From Actinokineospora baliensis (GTDB taxonomy: Bacteria; Actinomycetota; Actinomycetes; Mycobacteriales; Pseudonocardiaceae), in the NCBI RefSeq assembly GCF_016907695.1, contig NZ_JAFBCK010000001.1, forward strand, positions 5,940,001 through 6,004,000: DNA of 64,000 nt, given 5' to 3'. A program made the position numbers and the translations under genes. Of the stretch, positions 1 through 8,557 are shown piece after piece (within the stretch, counting starts at the first letter, position 1; every line of letters starts with the position of its first letter). The notes under the pieces were generated by a model. It saw only the letters and a program-made list of their open reading frames with translations, had not been told where the DNA came from and searched no databases.

Positions 1-79
1 GGCGAACGGCCGGATCGCCGCGACCTGAGCCGGTACGGTGTTCGTGACGAATCGGGCGGGGACGAGGAGCGGGGGCGCC

Positions 80-922
80 GTGCTGGGGATGACCGAGGTG
101 ACCGGCCGCGAAGGCACCTGGGTGTTCGACTACGACGCGGTGCGGCTGGCCCCCGCCAAGGGCGCGCACCCGCTGCGGCTGGCGGTCGGCGAGCTGAGCG
201 TGCCGCTGGCGGCGATCGGCGGGCTCCGGTTCGAGAACGACCGCAAGGGCGGGCACCTGCGGTTGCGGCCCCGCGCGGGCGCCGACCCGCTGACCCACGC
301 CACCCGGGGCGCGCTGCCGGAGATCGCCGACCCGTACCGGCTGACCATCGACCCCAAGGCCGCTGCGTCCGCCGAGTACTTCGCCGATGGGGTCCGCGAC
401 GCGATGCTGGTCGCCCAGGTGCCCGACGGACCGGCCGAGCAGTGGTTGCTGGCCGGGCCGGACGTGCCGCTGTCGACCACCGGTGAGGACGGGATCGCCT
501 CGTTCGACGGTGAGCGGGTGCGGTTCGAGTGGGGCTGGGCCGCGGAGTCGTCGAAGCGCTCCGGCGGCAACCGCGAGGTCGACGTCAGCGAACTGGTCGG
601 CATCGAGTGGACGCAGAAGGCGGTGCGGCTGCGCCCGGTCGGCCCGCACGGCTCCCAGGCGGCGTCGCACGACCCGAACTGCTTCCGGTTGTGGGGCTTC
701 AAGAAGGACATCGCCGCGTCGGCGCTGCTGGCGGCCGCGGTAACGGCCCGGCTGCCGCACCCATCGGCGGGCCCGAGCACCTCGGTGTCCACAAGCGACA
801 GTCCACTCGATCAGGACACGGTGCTGCGCCGCCTGCGCGAACTGGGCGAGCTGCGCCGCGACGGGATCCTGACCGAAGAGGAGTTCAGCGCGGCCAAGCA
901 GGCGCTGCTGCGCAAGCTGTAG
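80..922 (+). CDS. DUF4429/SHOCT-domain protein
   Basis: A protein of about 280 residues. The body resembles actinobacterial DUF4429 proteins: PH-like beta-rich halves with alternating acidic and aromatic strands, for example WVFDYDAVRL near the start and VRFEWGWA in the middle. The last ~38 residues form a SHOCT-type short helical domain (LRRLRELGELRRDGILTEEE), common at actinobacterial C-termini and thought to mediate oligomerisation. No signal peptide or membrane segment is visible, so it is probably cytoplasmic. The GTG at 80 is preferred because a GAGGAG-like Shine-Dalgarno lies about 10 bases upstream; the ATG at 89 is the alternative. The biochemical role is unknown. Confidence 0.75.
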   Translation: MLGMTEVTGREGTWVFDYDAVRLAPAKGAHPLRLAVGELSVPLAAIGGLRFENDRKGGHLRLRPRAGADPLTHATRGALPEIADPYRLTIDPKAAASAEYFADGVRDAMLVAQVPDGPAEQWLLAGPDVPLSTTGEDGIASFDGERVRFEWGWAAESSKRSGGNREVDVSELVGIEWTQKAVRLRPVGPHGSQAASHDPNCFRLWGFKKDIAASALLAAAVTARLPHPSAGPSTSVSTSDSPLDQDTVLRRLRELGELRRDGILTEEEFSAAKQALLRKL

Positions 923-946
923 CCACACCGCCTAGACTGGGCGGCG

Positions 947-2002
947 ATGCTGCGACGGTACCGATTCCACGCCGCTGTCCTGTTGCTGGTGCTCGTGCTG
1001 GCGAGCGCCATCCTGATCGTCCTGCCCGGACCCGCGCCAGCGCCGTCCCCGCCGACCGGCGTGCCCAGGGTGCTGGTGGCCATGGGCGACTCCACCATCT
1101 CGGGTGAGGCGGCAGGCGACTACGAAGCGGGCACCGACGGCACCAACGGCAACTGGTGCCACCGCTCTCGCGCCGCGTCGATCCACCACACAGGACTGCG
1201 CTCGATCGACGAGACGATCAACCTGGCGTGCTCCGGTGCCCCGTCCGCCCAGGTGGGCCTGGGTGACGCGGTGCAGTACACCGAGGGGTCGCAGGCCGCC
1301 CGGCTCGGGGCGCTGGCCCGCCAGAAACGGGTCGTGGCGATCCTGGTCGCGGCGGGCGCCAACGACGACCCGGCCTTCTCGCACGTGCTCGACAGTTGCG
1401 TGCAGGCGTGGCTGGACCAGGCGAAACCGGCGTGCTCGGAGTCGGTGGGCGGGCAGTGGCAGGAACGGGTCGACAAGATGGTGCCCAAGGTGGTCCGCGC
1501 CCTGACCGACATCCGCTCGGTCATGTCCGACGCGGGCTACCAGCCCACCGACTACCACCTGGTGCTGCAGTCCTACGCGGCCCCGATCAGCCCGGACGTG
1601 CGCCCCGGCCTGCGCAACCTCAACGGCTGCCCGTTCCGCGAGGCCGACCTGCGCTGGGTCCGCGCCGAGGCCGTCCCCCGGATCACCGAGGGCGTCCGCC
1701 AAGCCGCCCGCACCACCGGCGCCCGCCTGCTCGACGTCTCCCGCTCCGGCGTCGGCCGCGAGGCCTGCTCCCGCGACGACCCCGCCCAGGAGTGGTTCAG
1801 CCGCCTGTCGGTCCGCTGGAACGACCTCGGCAGCGACGACCGCGCGTCCCACGCCCTGCAGGAGTCGTTTCATCCCAACGCGGCTGGGCACCTTCAATTG
1901 GGCCGCTGCTTCGGCGAGTTCCTGGTGACCGACGCCCGCGCCGCGGCGTGCCTGCCGGGCGCGGACGGGGAACTGCACGCGGCCACGACGATCGGGCCGT
2001 GA
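947..2002 (+). CDS. Membrane-anchored or secreted SGNH/GDSL hydrolase
   Basis: 351 residues. An N-terminal hydrophobic segment (about residues 8-29) after a basic tip is an uncleaved anchor or signal. A proline-rich linker leads into an SGNH hydrolase domain. Block I is MGDST at 46-50 with Ser49 as presumed nucleophile, block III is GAND at 137-140, and block V is HPNAAGH around 309-315, which supplies the catalytic His. The family hydrolyses esters or acetyl groups; the substrate cannot be read from sequence. It acts outside the membrane if the N-terminus is an export signal. Several Cys residues in the exported part could form disulfides. A YkvA-like gene follows closely in the same direction. 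Confidence 0.85.
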   Translation: MLRRYRFHAAVLLLVLVLASAILIVLPGPAPAPSPPTGVPRVLVAMGDSTISGEAAGDYEAGTDGTNGNWCHRSRAASIHHTGLRSIDETINLACSGAPSAQVGLGDAVQYTEGSQAARLGALARQKRVVAILVAAGANDDPAFSHVLDSCVQAWLDQAKPACSESVGGQWQERVDKMVPKVVRALTDIRSVMSDAGYQPTDYHLVLQSYAAPISPDVRPGLRNLNGCPFREADLRWVRAEAVPRITEGVRQAARTTGARLLDVSRSGVGREACSRDDPAQEWFSRLSVRWNDLGSDDRASHALQESFHPNAAGHLQLGRCFGEFLVTDARAAACLPGADGELHAATTIGP

Positions 2003-2022
2003 TGACGTGGTGAGGGGGCGGG

Positions 2023-2310
2023 GTGGACTCGTTATGGACCGGGCTGGGCGTTCTGCTGGCCGTGCTGGTGCTGATCGCGGTGGTGCTCGTGGTCGTACTG
2101 GTCCGCAAGCACCGCCGAGTGCACCGGCCGGACACGCCGGTGCCGACGAAGGTGGCGTACTGGCTGTCGCTGGCGTACACGGCATTCCCGATCGACGTAC
2201 TGCCCGACCCGGTGTACTTCGACGACATCGTGGTCCTGACCAGCGGCCTGATCTACGTGAGCACCTCGCTGCGCCGGAAAGATCAGAGCGCTGGGGAGCG
2301 GCCCTCGTAA
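2023..2310 (+). CDS. YkvA-like (DUF1232) small membrane protein
   Basis: 95 residues. An N-terminal transmembrane helix (about residues 6-27) is followed by a basic stretch (RKHRR). Then comes the short DUF1232 signature region with the typical IDVLPDPVYFDD motif, normally an amphipathic or membrane-associated helix pair. The GTG start is supported by a G-rich Shine-Dalgarno (GAGGGGG) about 6 bases upstream. It lies just downstream of the SGNH hydrolase and may be co-transcribed. Its 3' end overlaps the convergent Lrp-type regulator by 28 bp. The family function is not established. Confidence 0.8.
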   Translation: MDSLWTGLGVLLAVLVLIAVVLVVVLVRKHRRVHRPDTPVPTKVAYWLSLAYTAFPIDVLPDPVYFDDIVVLTSGLIYVSTSLRRKDQSAGERPS

Positions 2311-2732
2311 GGGGTCGACAGCACGACCGTTGTCCGGGTGGAGACCTTCGCCGATTCGCGGATCTTGCGGAGGAGGTCTTCCAGATCCGCTGGCGACGCG
2401 ACCCTGACCAGCAGCACGTACGACTCGTCGCCCGCCACCGAGTAGCACGACTCGATCTCGCTGATGTGCTGCAGCCGTTGCGGATAGTCATCAGGAGCGG
2501 CCGGGTCGATCGGGGTGAGGGAGATCAACGCCGTCAAGGGCAGGCCGATGGCTTCGGCGTCCAAGCGGGCCGAGTAGCCGCGGATCACCTCGCGTTGCTC
2601 CAGGCGGCGAACGCGTTGGTGGACAGCGGAAACGCTGAGGCCCACGCGTTCGGCGAGGTCGGTGAAGCTGCGTCTGCCGTCGGCGGCGAGTTCCCGGACT
2701 ATGGCCTTGTCGATGGGTTCCAGTTCGCTCAT
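2283..2732 (-). CDS. Lrp/AsnC family transcriptional regulator
   Basis: 149 residues, the normal length for the family. The N-terminal AsnC-type helix-turn-helix (about residues 5-55) contains DLAERVGLSVSAVHQRVRRL. A C-terminal RAM/ACT-like ligand-binding and oligomerisation domain follows, with the SCYSVAGDESYVLLVRV strand typical of the family. Its ATG overlaps the stop of the upstream M24 peptidase gene (ATGA), so the two are translationally coupled. A dipeptidase paired with an amino-acid-responsive regulator suggests control of peptide or amino-acid turnover. That pairing is the evidence; the effector is unknown. Confidence 0.9.
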   Translation of the reverse strand: MSELEPIDKAIVRELAADGRRSFTDLAERVGLSVSAVHQRVRRLEQREVIRGYSARLDAEAIGLPLTALISLTPIDPAAPDDYPQRLQHISEIESCYSVAGDESYVLLVRVASPADLEDLLRKIRESAKVSTRTTVVLSTPYEGRSPAL

Positions 2733-3865
2733 CCGGGCAGCACCACGAGCTCGTGCGGCTGGTTGTTGACCGACTCGACGCCGTCCTCGGTGACCACGAC
2801 GATGTCCTCGATGCGGGCGCCCCAGCGGTCGGGCAGGTAGATGCCCGGCTCGACGCTGAAGGCCATGCCCGGCTCCAGCACCAGGTCGTTGCCCGCCACG
2901 ATGTACGGGTGCTCGTGCACGTCGAGGCCGATGCCGTGGCCGGTGCGGTGGATGAAGTACTCGCCGAAGCCCGCGTCGGCGATGACCTGGCGGGCGGCGG
3001 CGTCGACGGACTCGGCGGTGACGCCGGGGCGGACGGACTCGACCGAGGCGCGCTGGGCGGCGGCCAGGACCGCGTAGGTCTCGGCGACATCGGCGTCACG
3101 GGGGTCGCCGACGGAGTAGACGCGGGTGCTGTCGGAGTTGTAGCCGTCCGCGGTGGAACCGCCGATGTCGATCACCACGACGTCACCGGCGGTGATGACC
3201 CGGTCGGACAGGCTGTGGTGCGGGCTGGCGCCGTTGGGACCGGACCCGACGATGACGAACTCGACCTTGGCGTGCCCCTCGGCCACGATCGCGGCGGCGA
3301 TGTCGGCGCCCACCTCGGCCTCGGTGCGGCCCGCGCGCAGCCACTCCCCCATCCGGGCGTGCACGCGATCGATCGCGGCACCTGCGACGCGCAACGCCTC
3401 GACCTCGGCCGCATCTTTGCGCATCCGCAGCTCGCGCAGCACCGGACCGGCGAGGACGTGCTCGGCACCGGGCAGCGCCGCACGCAGCGGGAACGCGTGC
3501 AACGCGGGCAGCACATCCCCCACCGCCACGACCGACGGCGACCCCAGCGCACCGGCGACTAGCGCGTACGGGTCCTCCCCGTCGACCCAGGTCGCCAGCC
3601 GGACACCCAGCGCCTCCAGCGGCACACCCGCGTACCCGGGGGCCTCGAGCTTGGGCACGACCAGCAAGGCCTCGTCGCCCGCAGCGGGCACGACCAGGGC
3701 GGTGAGCCGCTCGAACGACGACCCGGACCCACCGATCAGGTACCGCAGATCCGATCCCGGCGCGATCACCAGGGCGTCAGCGCCCTGCGCGGTGGCGGCG
3801 TGCCTGGCGCGCTGGAGCCGGGCGCGCAGCAGATCGGGGTCGGCGGAGGTGACGGTGGTCGACAT
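2729..3865 (-). CDS. M24 family Xaa-Pro dipeptidase/aminopeptidase
   Basis: 378 residues from the ATG at 3865. An N-terminal creatinase-like domain (about 1-140) precedes a pita-bread metallopeptidase domain. The metal-ligand motifs are in order: VVVIDIGG and NSDSTRVY (two Asp), HRTGHGIGLDVHEHP (His), FSVEPGIY (Glu) and RIEDIVVV (Glu). The expected reaction is release of the residue N-terminal to proline from di- or oligopeptides in the cytoplasm, using two Mn or Co ions. It is the first gene of a two-gene operon with the Lrp-type regulator (4-bp overlap). Longer in-frame starts run into the upstream TTGTGGAC repeat array and are rejected. Confidence 0.88.
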   Translation of the reverse strand: MSTTVTSADPDLLRARLQRARHAATAQGADALVIAPGSDLRYLIGGSGSSFERLTALVVPAAGDEALLVVPKLEAPGYAGVPLEALGVRLATWVDGEDPYALVAGALGSPSVVAVGDVLPALHAFPLRAALPGAEHVLAGPVLRELRMRKDAAEVEALRVAGAAIDRVHARMGEWLRAGRTEAEVGADIAAAIVAEGHAKVEFVIVGSGPNGASPHHSLSDRVITAGDVVVIDIGGSTADGYNSDSTRVYSVGDPRDADVAETYAVLAAAQRASVESVRPGVTAESVDAAARQVIADAGFGEYFIHRTGHGIGLDVHEHPYIVAGNDLVLEPGMAFSVEPGIYLPDRWGARIEDIVVVTEDGVESVNNQPHELVVLPG

Positions 3866-4044
3866 ACCCCGCAGCCTAGCGCCGATGTCGGACCGATTCA
3901 GGCGGCCTCCGACACTGGGGTCCAACGGCCCCCGCTTCAAGATCACATCGAGCTGAGCAGCCCCCGTTTCCAGCCTGCCAGAGGGCACCGACAGGAAGGG
4001 GCGCCGCCCGGTGGGCCTGTGGGCAACTCGGCGGGGCGTGTCGG

Positions 4045-4748
4045 TTGTGGACCAGTTCGGGGTTGTGGACGGCTCAGCGGTTGTGGACCGGCCCGGTGTT
4101 GTGGACCAACCGGGGGGTTGTGGACGGCGCACGGGTTGTGGACGGGCCCGGAGGTTGTGGACACGCAGCGGGTTGTGGACCGATTCGAGGGTTGTGGATC
4201 AGTCCGGCGTTGGGGACCGGTTCGGGGTTGTGTACCAACCGGGGGGTTGTGGACGGCGCATGGGGTGTGGACGGGCCCCGAGGTTGTGAATCGGCTGGGG
4301 GGTTGTGGACCGACTCGCGGGTTGTGGGCAGGTCTGGCGTTGGGGACGGCTTCAGGGGTTGTGGACGGCTCGGGATGGACCGGCAGGAAGTGGTGGATCG
4401 GCAGCAGGCTGTGGATCGGTTCCGGGTTGTGGACCAGCCGAGGGGTTGTGTACGGGCTCGGAGGTTGTGGACGGCTCGGAGGTCGACCGGCAGCACGTTG
4501 TCGACCGGCAGCAGGCTGTGGATCGGATCCGGGGTTGTGGATCGGCTCGGGGGTTGTGGATCAGTCCGGCGTTGTGGACCAGTCGAAGGGTTGTGGACAG
4601 GCGGCGGGTTGTGGATCGGCTCGCGGGTTGTGGACCGGCAGCAGGTTGTGGACACCTCGGGGGTTGTGGATCAGTCCGGCGTTGTGGATCAGCCGGGGGG
4701 TTGTGGACGGGTTGGGCGGTTGTGGACGAGTGCGGCGTTGGGGAGGGG
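4045..4748. repeat. Tandem TTGTGGAC/T array, ~38 units of 18-19 bp
   Basis: About 700 bp of degenerate tandem repeats. The core TTGTGGAC or TTGTGGAT recurs every 18 or 19 bp (core starts include 4045, 4063, 4081, 4099, 4118, 4136, 4155, 4173 and 4192), separated by 10-11 G/C-rich bases. Some cores are decayed to TTGGGGAC, TTGTGTAC or CTGTGGAT. The mixture of 18- and 19-bp units shifts the reading frame repeatedly, so long open frames here on both strands are by-products. The core read on the other strand (GTCCACAA or ATCCACAA) matches most of the DnaA-box consensus TTGTCCACA, with the best units (TGTGGACAG, TGTGGACAC) at 8 of 9. It fills the gap between the M24 peptidase and an MFS gene. Confidence 0.9.
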
Positions 4749-6014
4749 TCAGGTGGTCGCGGGGATGCGGTGGTCCATCTGGCGCCAGGTCGGGAACAGC
4801 AGGGGGCACAGGGTGGCGCCGAGGTAGACGACGGCGCCCGCCCACAGGGTGGCGACCAGGCCGAAGCCCTCGACCGACAAGCCCGCCAGGGCCGTCCCCA
4901 GCGGCATGCCGCAGTAGGCGCCCGCGTACATCACGCCGAAGACCATCGGGAGCACCGACTCGGGCACCCGCTCGTACTGGGTCACGCCCAGCACCGGGTT
5001 GATCGCGCCGACCCCGAGTCCCAGCACCGCCCACAACACCAGCACCACCGGTAGCGGCGCGCCCAGCGCCAGCACCACGAACCGGGGAGCGCCGCTGAGC
5101 AGGAAGGCGAACGCGAAGGTCAGCCTGCGGGGCAACCGCGGTCCCGCCCAGGCGAAGGCGAGCGAGCCGGTCAGGGCGGCGGCGTTGAACACGCCGGACA
5201 TCAGGCCGAGCGCGATGCTGCTGTGCAGGACGTCCTTGGCGAAGACCGGCATCAGGACGGAGAAGAACGCCGCGTCGAGCAGGTTGGTCACCGAGATCAT
5301 CAGCACGATCCCGCCCATCAGCCGGTCCTGCCGCAGATACGCCAGGCCGCGCCGCAGACGGGTCAGGTACCGCCCCGGCTCGGTCTCGGCGGCGCCGCCG
5401 ACCACGGGCACGAACGCGCGGATCAGCAGCGCCGACACCAGGAACGTGCCCGCGTCCACCAGCAGCACCGACTGCGGCCCGATCACCGCGATCAGCACAC
5501 CGGCCAGGGGCGCGCCCAGCATCCGCGCGCCCCTGGACACCCCGTCGTAGCCGCTGGCGGCCCGTTCGCCGCTCACTCCGGTCACCGCGATCAGGCCGGG
5601 CATCATCGACTTCCGCGCGGTCTCCCCCGGCGCCACCGCCATGCCCAATGCCACCGCGAGGACGAGGAGCGCGCCGAAGGGCAAACCCACCGTGGCGTGC
5701 AGCAGCGGGATGGTGGCCACGACCGCCGCGGCCGCCAAGTCCGAAGTCACGCTGACCGCGCGGCGGCCGAAGCGGTCGACCACCGGCCCTGCCAGCAGCG
5801 CCGCGACCACCGTGCCAACCACCTCGGCGCCCGCGGTCAACCCCGTCTTGGCGGCGCTACCCGTGGTGGCGAGCACGAACCACGGGACCGCCAGCACGGT
5901 CATGATCGACCCGCAGGCCGAGAACGCGTTCGCGGTCAACAGCGCGATCAACGGCAGCCGACGCGAGATCCCCCGTGACCGGCGCTCGGGGTCGACCGCG
6001 GTCGGGGCACTCAC
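4749..6014 (-). CDS. MFS transporter
   Basis: 421 residues with about 12 hydrophobic segments. The cytoplasmic loop between TM2 and TM3 carries the MFS motif-A form GPVVDRFGRRAV. A second repeat begins after a central loop rich in Arg (TRLRRGLAYLRQDR). The ETARKSMMPGLI segment is typical of the MFS_3-like enterobactin-exporter/macrolide-efflux group, suggesting drug or metabolite efflux, but the substrate is unknown. The GTG start overlaps the stop of the upstream ArsR-type regulator gene (GTGA), giving a regulator-efflux operon. The gene ends right at the TTGTGGAC repeat array. Confidence 0.88.
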   Translation of the reverse strand: MSAPTAVDPERRSRGISRRLPLIALLTANAFSACGSIMTVLAVPWFVLATTGSAAKTGLTAGAEVVGTVVAALLAGPVVDRFGRRAVSVTSDLAAAAVVATIPLLHATVGLPFGALLVLAVALGMAVAPGETARKSMMPGLIAVTGVSGERAASGYDGVSRGARMLGAPLAGVLIAVIGPQSVLLVDAGTFLVSALLIRAFVPVVGGAAETEPGRYLTRLRRGLAYLRQDRLMGGIVLMISVTNLLDAAFFSVLMPVFAKDVLHSSIALGLMSGVFNAAALTGSLAFAWAGPRLPRRLTFAFAFLLSGAPRFVVLALGAPLPVVLVLWAVLGLGVGAINPVLGVTQYERVPESVLPMVFGVMYAGAYCGMPLGTALAGLSVEGFGLVATLWAGAVVYLGATLCPLLFPTWRQMDHRIPATT

Positions 6015-6577
6015 GTGTTCTCCCCGGAGGGGAACATCTGCACCTGGATGGTGACGATCTCGTCGCCATCGGCGGGTTCCCGGTGGTAGCGCTCGACGAG
6101 CTCGTTGACCTCGACCGCGAGTTGCCGCAGTTCGCCGGGGGTCAGCGACATCCGCCAGTCCGACAGATCCGACACGTGACGCCAGTCGTCGGGCAGGGCG
6201 TGGCGGGTGCGGACGTAGCGGGCGGCGCGTTCGTAGCCGAGGTCGATCAGCGCGGTGAGGAACGTGCCATAGGCGTCCTGGGTCTCGGGGTCGTCGGGCA
6301 TGGCGTGCGAGACGACCTGGGTGACCTCCTGGGCGGCCCGCCACCAGCGCTCCCGGCGGTTGCCGCGCTCGGTGTCCTCCTCGATGAACCCGGCGTCGGC
6401 GAGTTGGCGCAGGTGCCAACTGGTCGTTCCGGAGCTCTCGCCTAGGCGAGCGGCCAGACCTGTCGCTGTGTTGGGGCCGTGTGCCCGCAGCACGCCCAGC
6501 ATCCGCATCCGCAACGGGTGCGCGATGACCTTGAGCGTGTCCGCACCGACCCGGTTGTACCGCCGTGGCTCCGCCAT
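6011..6577 (-). CDS. ArsR-type HTH repressor of the MFS gene
   Basis: 188 residues from the ATG at 6577. The winged helix-turn-helix of ArsR/HTH_20 type covers about residues 10-80 (VIAHPLRMRMLGVLRAHGP, then TSWHLRQLADAGFIEED). A C-terminal helical region follows. There is no cysteine metal-binding motif, so it is probably not a classical metal sensor. It overlaps the downstream MFS gene by 4 bp, so it is likely an autoregulated repressor of efflux. A 10-bp perfect inverted repeat lies just upstream between this gene and the divergent exonuclease gene. Confidence 0.85.
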   Translation of the reverse strand: MAEPRRYNRVGADTLKVIAHPLRMRMLGVLRAHGPNTATGLAARLGESSGTTSWHLRQLADAGFIEEDTERGNRRERWWRAAQEVTQVVSHAMPDDPETQDAYGTFLTALIDLGYERAARYVRTRHALPDDWRHVSDLSDWRMSLTPGELRQLAVEVNELVERYHREPADGDEIVTIQVQMFPSGENT

Positions 6578-6591
6578 GGTCGCGACCGTAC

Positions 6592-6629
6592 AACCGCAGA
6601 GGGAAATTTGCAAAGGACTCTCTGCGGTT
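6592..6629. promoter_or_regulatory. Inverted repeat, candidate operator of the ArsR-type regulator
   Basis: Perfect 10-bp inverted repeat AACCGCAGAG (6592-6601) and CTCTGCGGTT (6620-6629), separated by 18 bp of relatively AT-rich sequence (GGAAATTTGCAAAGGA). It sits 14 bp upstream of the regulator start codon and 21 bp upstream of the divergent exonuclease start, within their shared promoter region. Position and symmetry fit binding by the dimeric ArsR-type protein. Binding itself is inference. Confidence 0.6.
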
Positions 6630-6650
6630 AGGTGTGGCAGGCTCACCCCC

Positions 6651-7574
6651 GTGAGCGGACCTCTCGTGCTGTTGGACTCGGCGAGCCTGTACTTCCGGTC
6701 GTTCTTCGCGCTGCCGGAGTCGATGACCTCGCCGGACGGTGTCCCGGTCAACGCGGTGCGCGGGTTCGCCGGGATGATCGCCCAGATCCTCACCGACCGG
6801 CACCCGTCGCGGCTGGTGGCCTGCCTGGACGCCGATTGGCGGCCCGCGTTCCGGGTCGAGGCGATCCCCAGCTACAAGGCGCAGCGGGTGGCCGACCCGG
6901 CGGTCAACGCCGAGGAGGTGCCGGACACGCTGACCCCGCAGGTGCCGATCATCATCGACCTGCTCGACGCCCTGGGCATCGCGACCGCCGAAGCCGCGGG
7001 CTACGAGGCCGACGACGTCATCGGCACCCTGGCGCACCGCGAGTCCGCCGCACCGGTGGAGATCATCACCGGCGACCGCGACCTGTTCCAGTGCGTGCGC
7101 GACGAGCCGACCCCGGTGCGGGTGGTGTACGTGGGTCGGGGCTGGTCCAAGGCCGAGGAGATCGGCCCCCAGGAACTCGCCACCCGCTACGGCCTGCCCG
7201 CCGAGGGCCTCGCCTACGCCGACATGGCCGTCCTGCGCGGCGACCCCTCCGACGGCCTGCCCGGCATCACCGGCATCGGCGAGAAGACGGCGGCGAAGCT
7301 GATCACCAAGTTCGGCTCCCTCGCCGCCCTGGTCGACGCCGCCGCCGCGGGCTCCAAGGACGTCCCCCTCAAGGTCCGCGAAGCCTTCACCCACGACGCC
7401 GACTACCTGGCCAAAGCCCCCCTGGTCGTCCGAGTCGCCACCGACGTCCCCATCGAAGCCACCGGCACCCCCGAAGTCCCCCACCCCGTCGACGTGAACC
7501 GCGTCCGCGAACTCCAAACCCGCTGGTCCCTAGGCTCCTCCGTCGACCGCCTCCTCAAGGCCCTAGCCCCCTAG
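6651..7574 (+). CDS. 5'-3' exonuclease (FEN-like, PolA N-terminal type)
   Basis: 307 residues from the GTG at 6651. A PIN-like 5' nuclease domain starts at VLLDSASLYFRSFFALP. Acidic metal-ligand positions are visible (LDAD; EADDVIGTLA; ITGDRDLFQ; GDPSDGLPG). They are followed by the helix-hairpin-helix GITGIGEKTAAKLI that grips DNA. The expected reaction is 5'-to-3' hydrolysis or flap removal during Okazaki-fragment processing or repair. It is a stand-alone homologue of the PolA exonuclease domain; the equivalent gene sits near helY in mycobacteria (Rv2090). It is divergent from the ArsR-type gene. Confidence 0.92.
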   Translation: MSGPLVLLDSASLYFRSFFALPESMTSPDGVPVNAVRGFAGMIAQILTDRHPSRLVACLDADWRPAFRVEAIPSYKAQRVADPAVNAEEVPDTLTPQVPIIIDLLDALGIATAEAAGYEADDVIGTLAHRESAAPVEIITGDRDLFQCVRDEPTPVRVVYVGRGWSKAEEIGPQELATRYGLPAEGLAYADMAVLRGDPSDGLPGITGIGEKTAAKLITKFGSLAALVDAAAAGSKDVPLKVREAFTHDADYLAKAPLVVRVATDVPIEATGTPEVPHPVDVNRVRELQTRWSLGSSVDRLLKALAP

Positions 7575-7579
7575 CCCCA

Positions 7580-8340
7580 CCGCGCGCATCGCCACACCAG
7601 CACCCAGTCGATCGCCGAGGCCCATCCGTGACGGTGAGTCCGGGTGCGCGGCGGCGACCAAGACCACGAGCGTAGGCGGCCAGACGGCCGGAGCACGCGA
7701 AGTGTGGAGGCGTCGCCGACCTCGATCAGGATGCGGGCGGCGGCCCTGACTTCGATGCCGGGTATCGAGGTCAGGACCCCGGCACAAGGGTGCGCATCAA
7801 GTTCCCCTCGACCTGCTCGATGATCTGTTTCCGTTGCTGGAGGACGGTTTTCAGGCTGCCCACCAGCCGCGGCAAGACCGCGTCAGCGGCGGCGGCTGGG
7901 ACGACGGCGGTCTGCTCGCCCAGCGCCGTCATGATCGCCTCGACCAGATTGTCGCCAATGTGGGGCCATGGACCTTGGCAATCGCGGTGAGTTTGCGGCG
8001 GCCCGCCTTGGGCGATGCCGGTCGAGCCGCCGCGGCGAGGCAGGATTTCCAGCACCGCCGGTGGCCGGCCTTGGCACCGATGGCGTGTTCGAGGGCGGGA
8101 TGGATGCCGGTGACCAGGCCCCGTATCCGATTGCCGAGGCGGATGGCTTCGCCAGCCAGGTCGCCGTCGAACCCGATCAGCACCCGGTTCGGCCAGTGCG
8201 TCGTCACCGACATCGACCGGCAGCGGAGTGCGAGGCAGGGACCGGGCCGCGACGGCGAGTACGAGGTGGTCGTGCGTGGCAACGGCCAACCACGAGGAGC
8301 GGATCGCACTGCTCCGGGCCGAACATGGCCTTCGCGGCAA
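7580..8340 (-). pseudogene. Decayed IS110-family transposase
   Basis: Minus-strand fragments in several frames resemble consecutive parts of IS110-type (DEDD) transposases. One frame gives RLGNRIRGLVTGIHPALEHAIG and then KAGRRKLTAIAKVHGP. A frame change leads to VEAIMTALGEQTAVVPAAAA and a coiled region. Another change leads to VLTSIPGIEVRAAARILIEVG, the Transposase_20 signature (usual form LTSMPGVGVRTAARLL). No intact frame spans the gene and the N-terminal catalytic half is unrecognisable. It is therefore a non-autonomous relic. The element lies between the exonuclease and the Eis-like gene; its ends cannot be placed. Confidence 0.72.
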
Positions 8341-8427
8341 GAACGTCCGCCCTCAATCGCCACGCGCCGCCGCCGAGCAGGCCAGCCGTCACACAAGATC
8401 GTTTTGCCCACACCGAGCGACGCACAG

Positions 8428-8523
8428 CCCCCACCCTCCCTGGGGGGCGTCCCTGTTCCAGTGTACCGGGCCGCACCGACAGTTGATCTTGAGAGGCCGG
8501 TGCGGAGATCGACATGTGGATAG
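8428..8523 (+). repeat. Decayed copy of the CTGGGGGG/TATCCGG hairpin element
   Basis: The segment CCTGGGGGGCGTCCC followed by CCAGTGTACCGGG matches the 5' half of the two better-preserved elements at 62241 and 62634. Here the hairpin arms (GGTGCCAG / CTGGCACC in the other copies) are decayed to TGTTCCAG and CCGCACC. A TGTGGATAG motif at 8515-8523 occupies the place of the TGTGGA motifs in the other copies. It sits between the IS110 relic and the Eis-like gene. Confidence 0.6.
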
Positions 8524-8557
8524 ATCTTGTCGCTCGGGTGGGTGAAGTTTCTGGGGG

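Noticed and set aside
3943..4655. Long open frames on both strands through the array giving Val-His-Asn-Pro or Val-Val-Asp repeats
   Set aside because: Mixed 18/19-bp units shift frame and many frames stay open by base composition; no start signals or domain patterns are seen.
4045..4748. CRISPR-like appearance of the TTGTGGAC array
   Set aside because: Units are 18-19 bp with a short degenerate core and no unique spacers of 30+ bp, and no cas genes are nearby.
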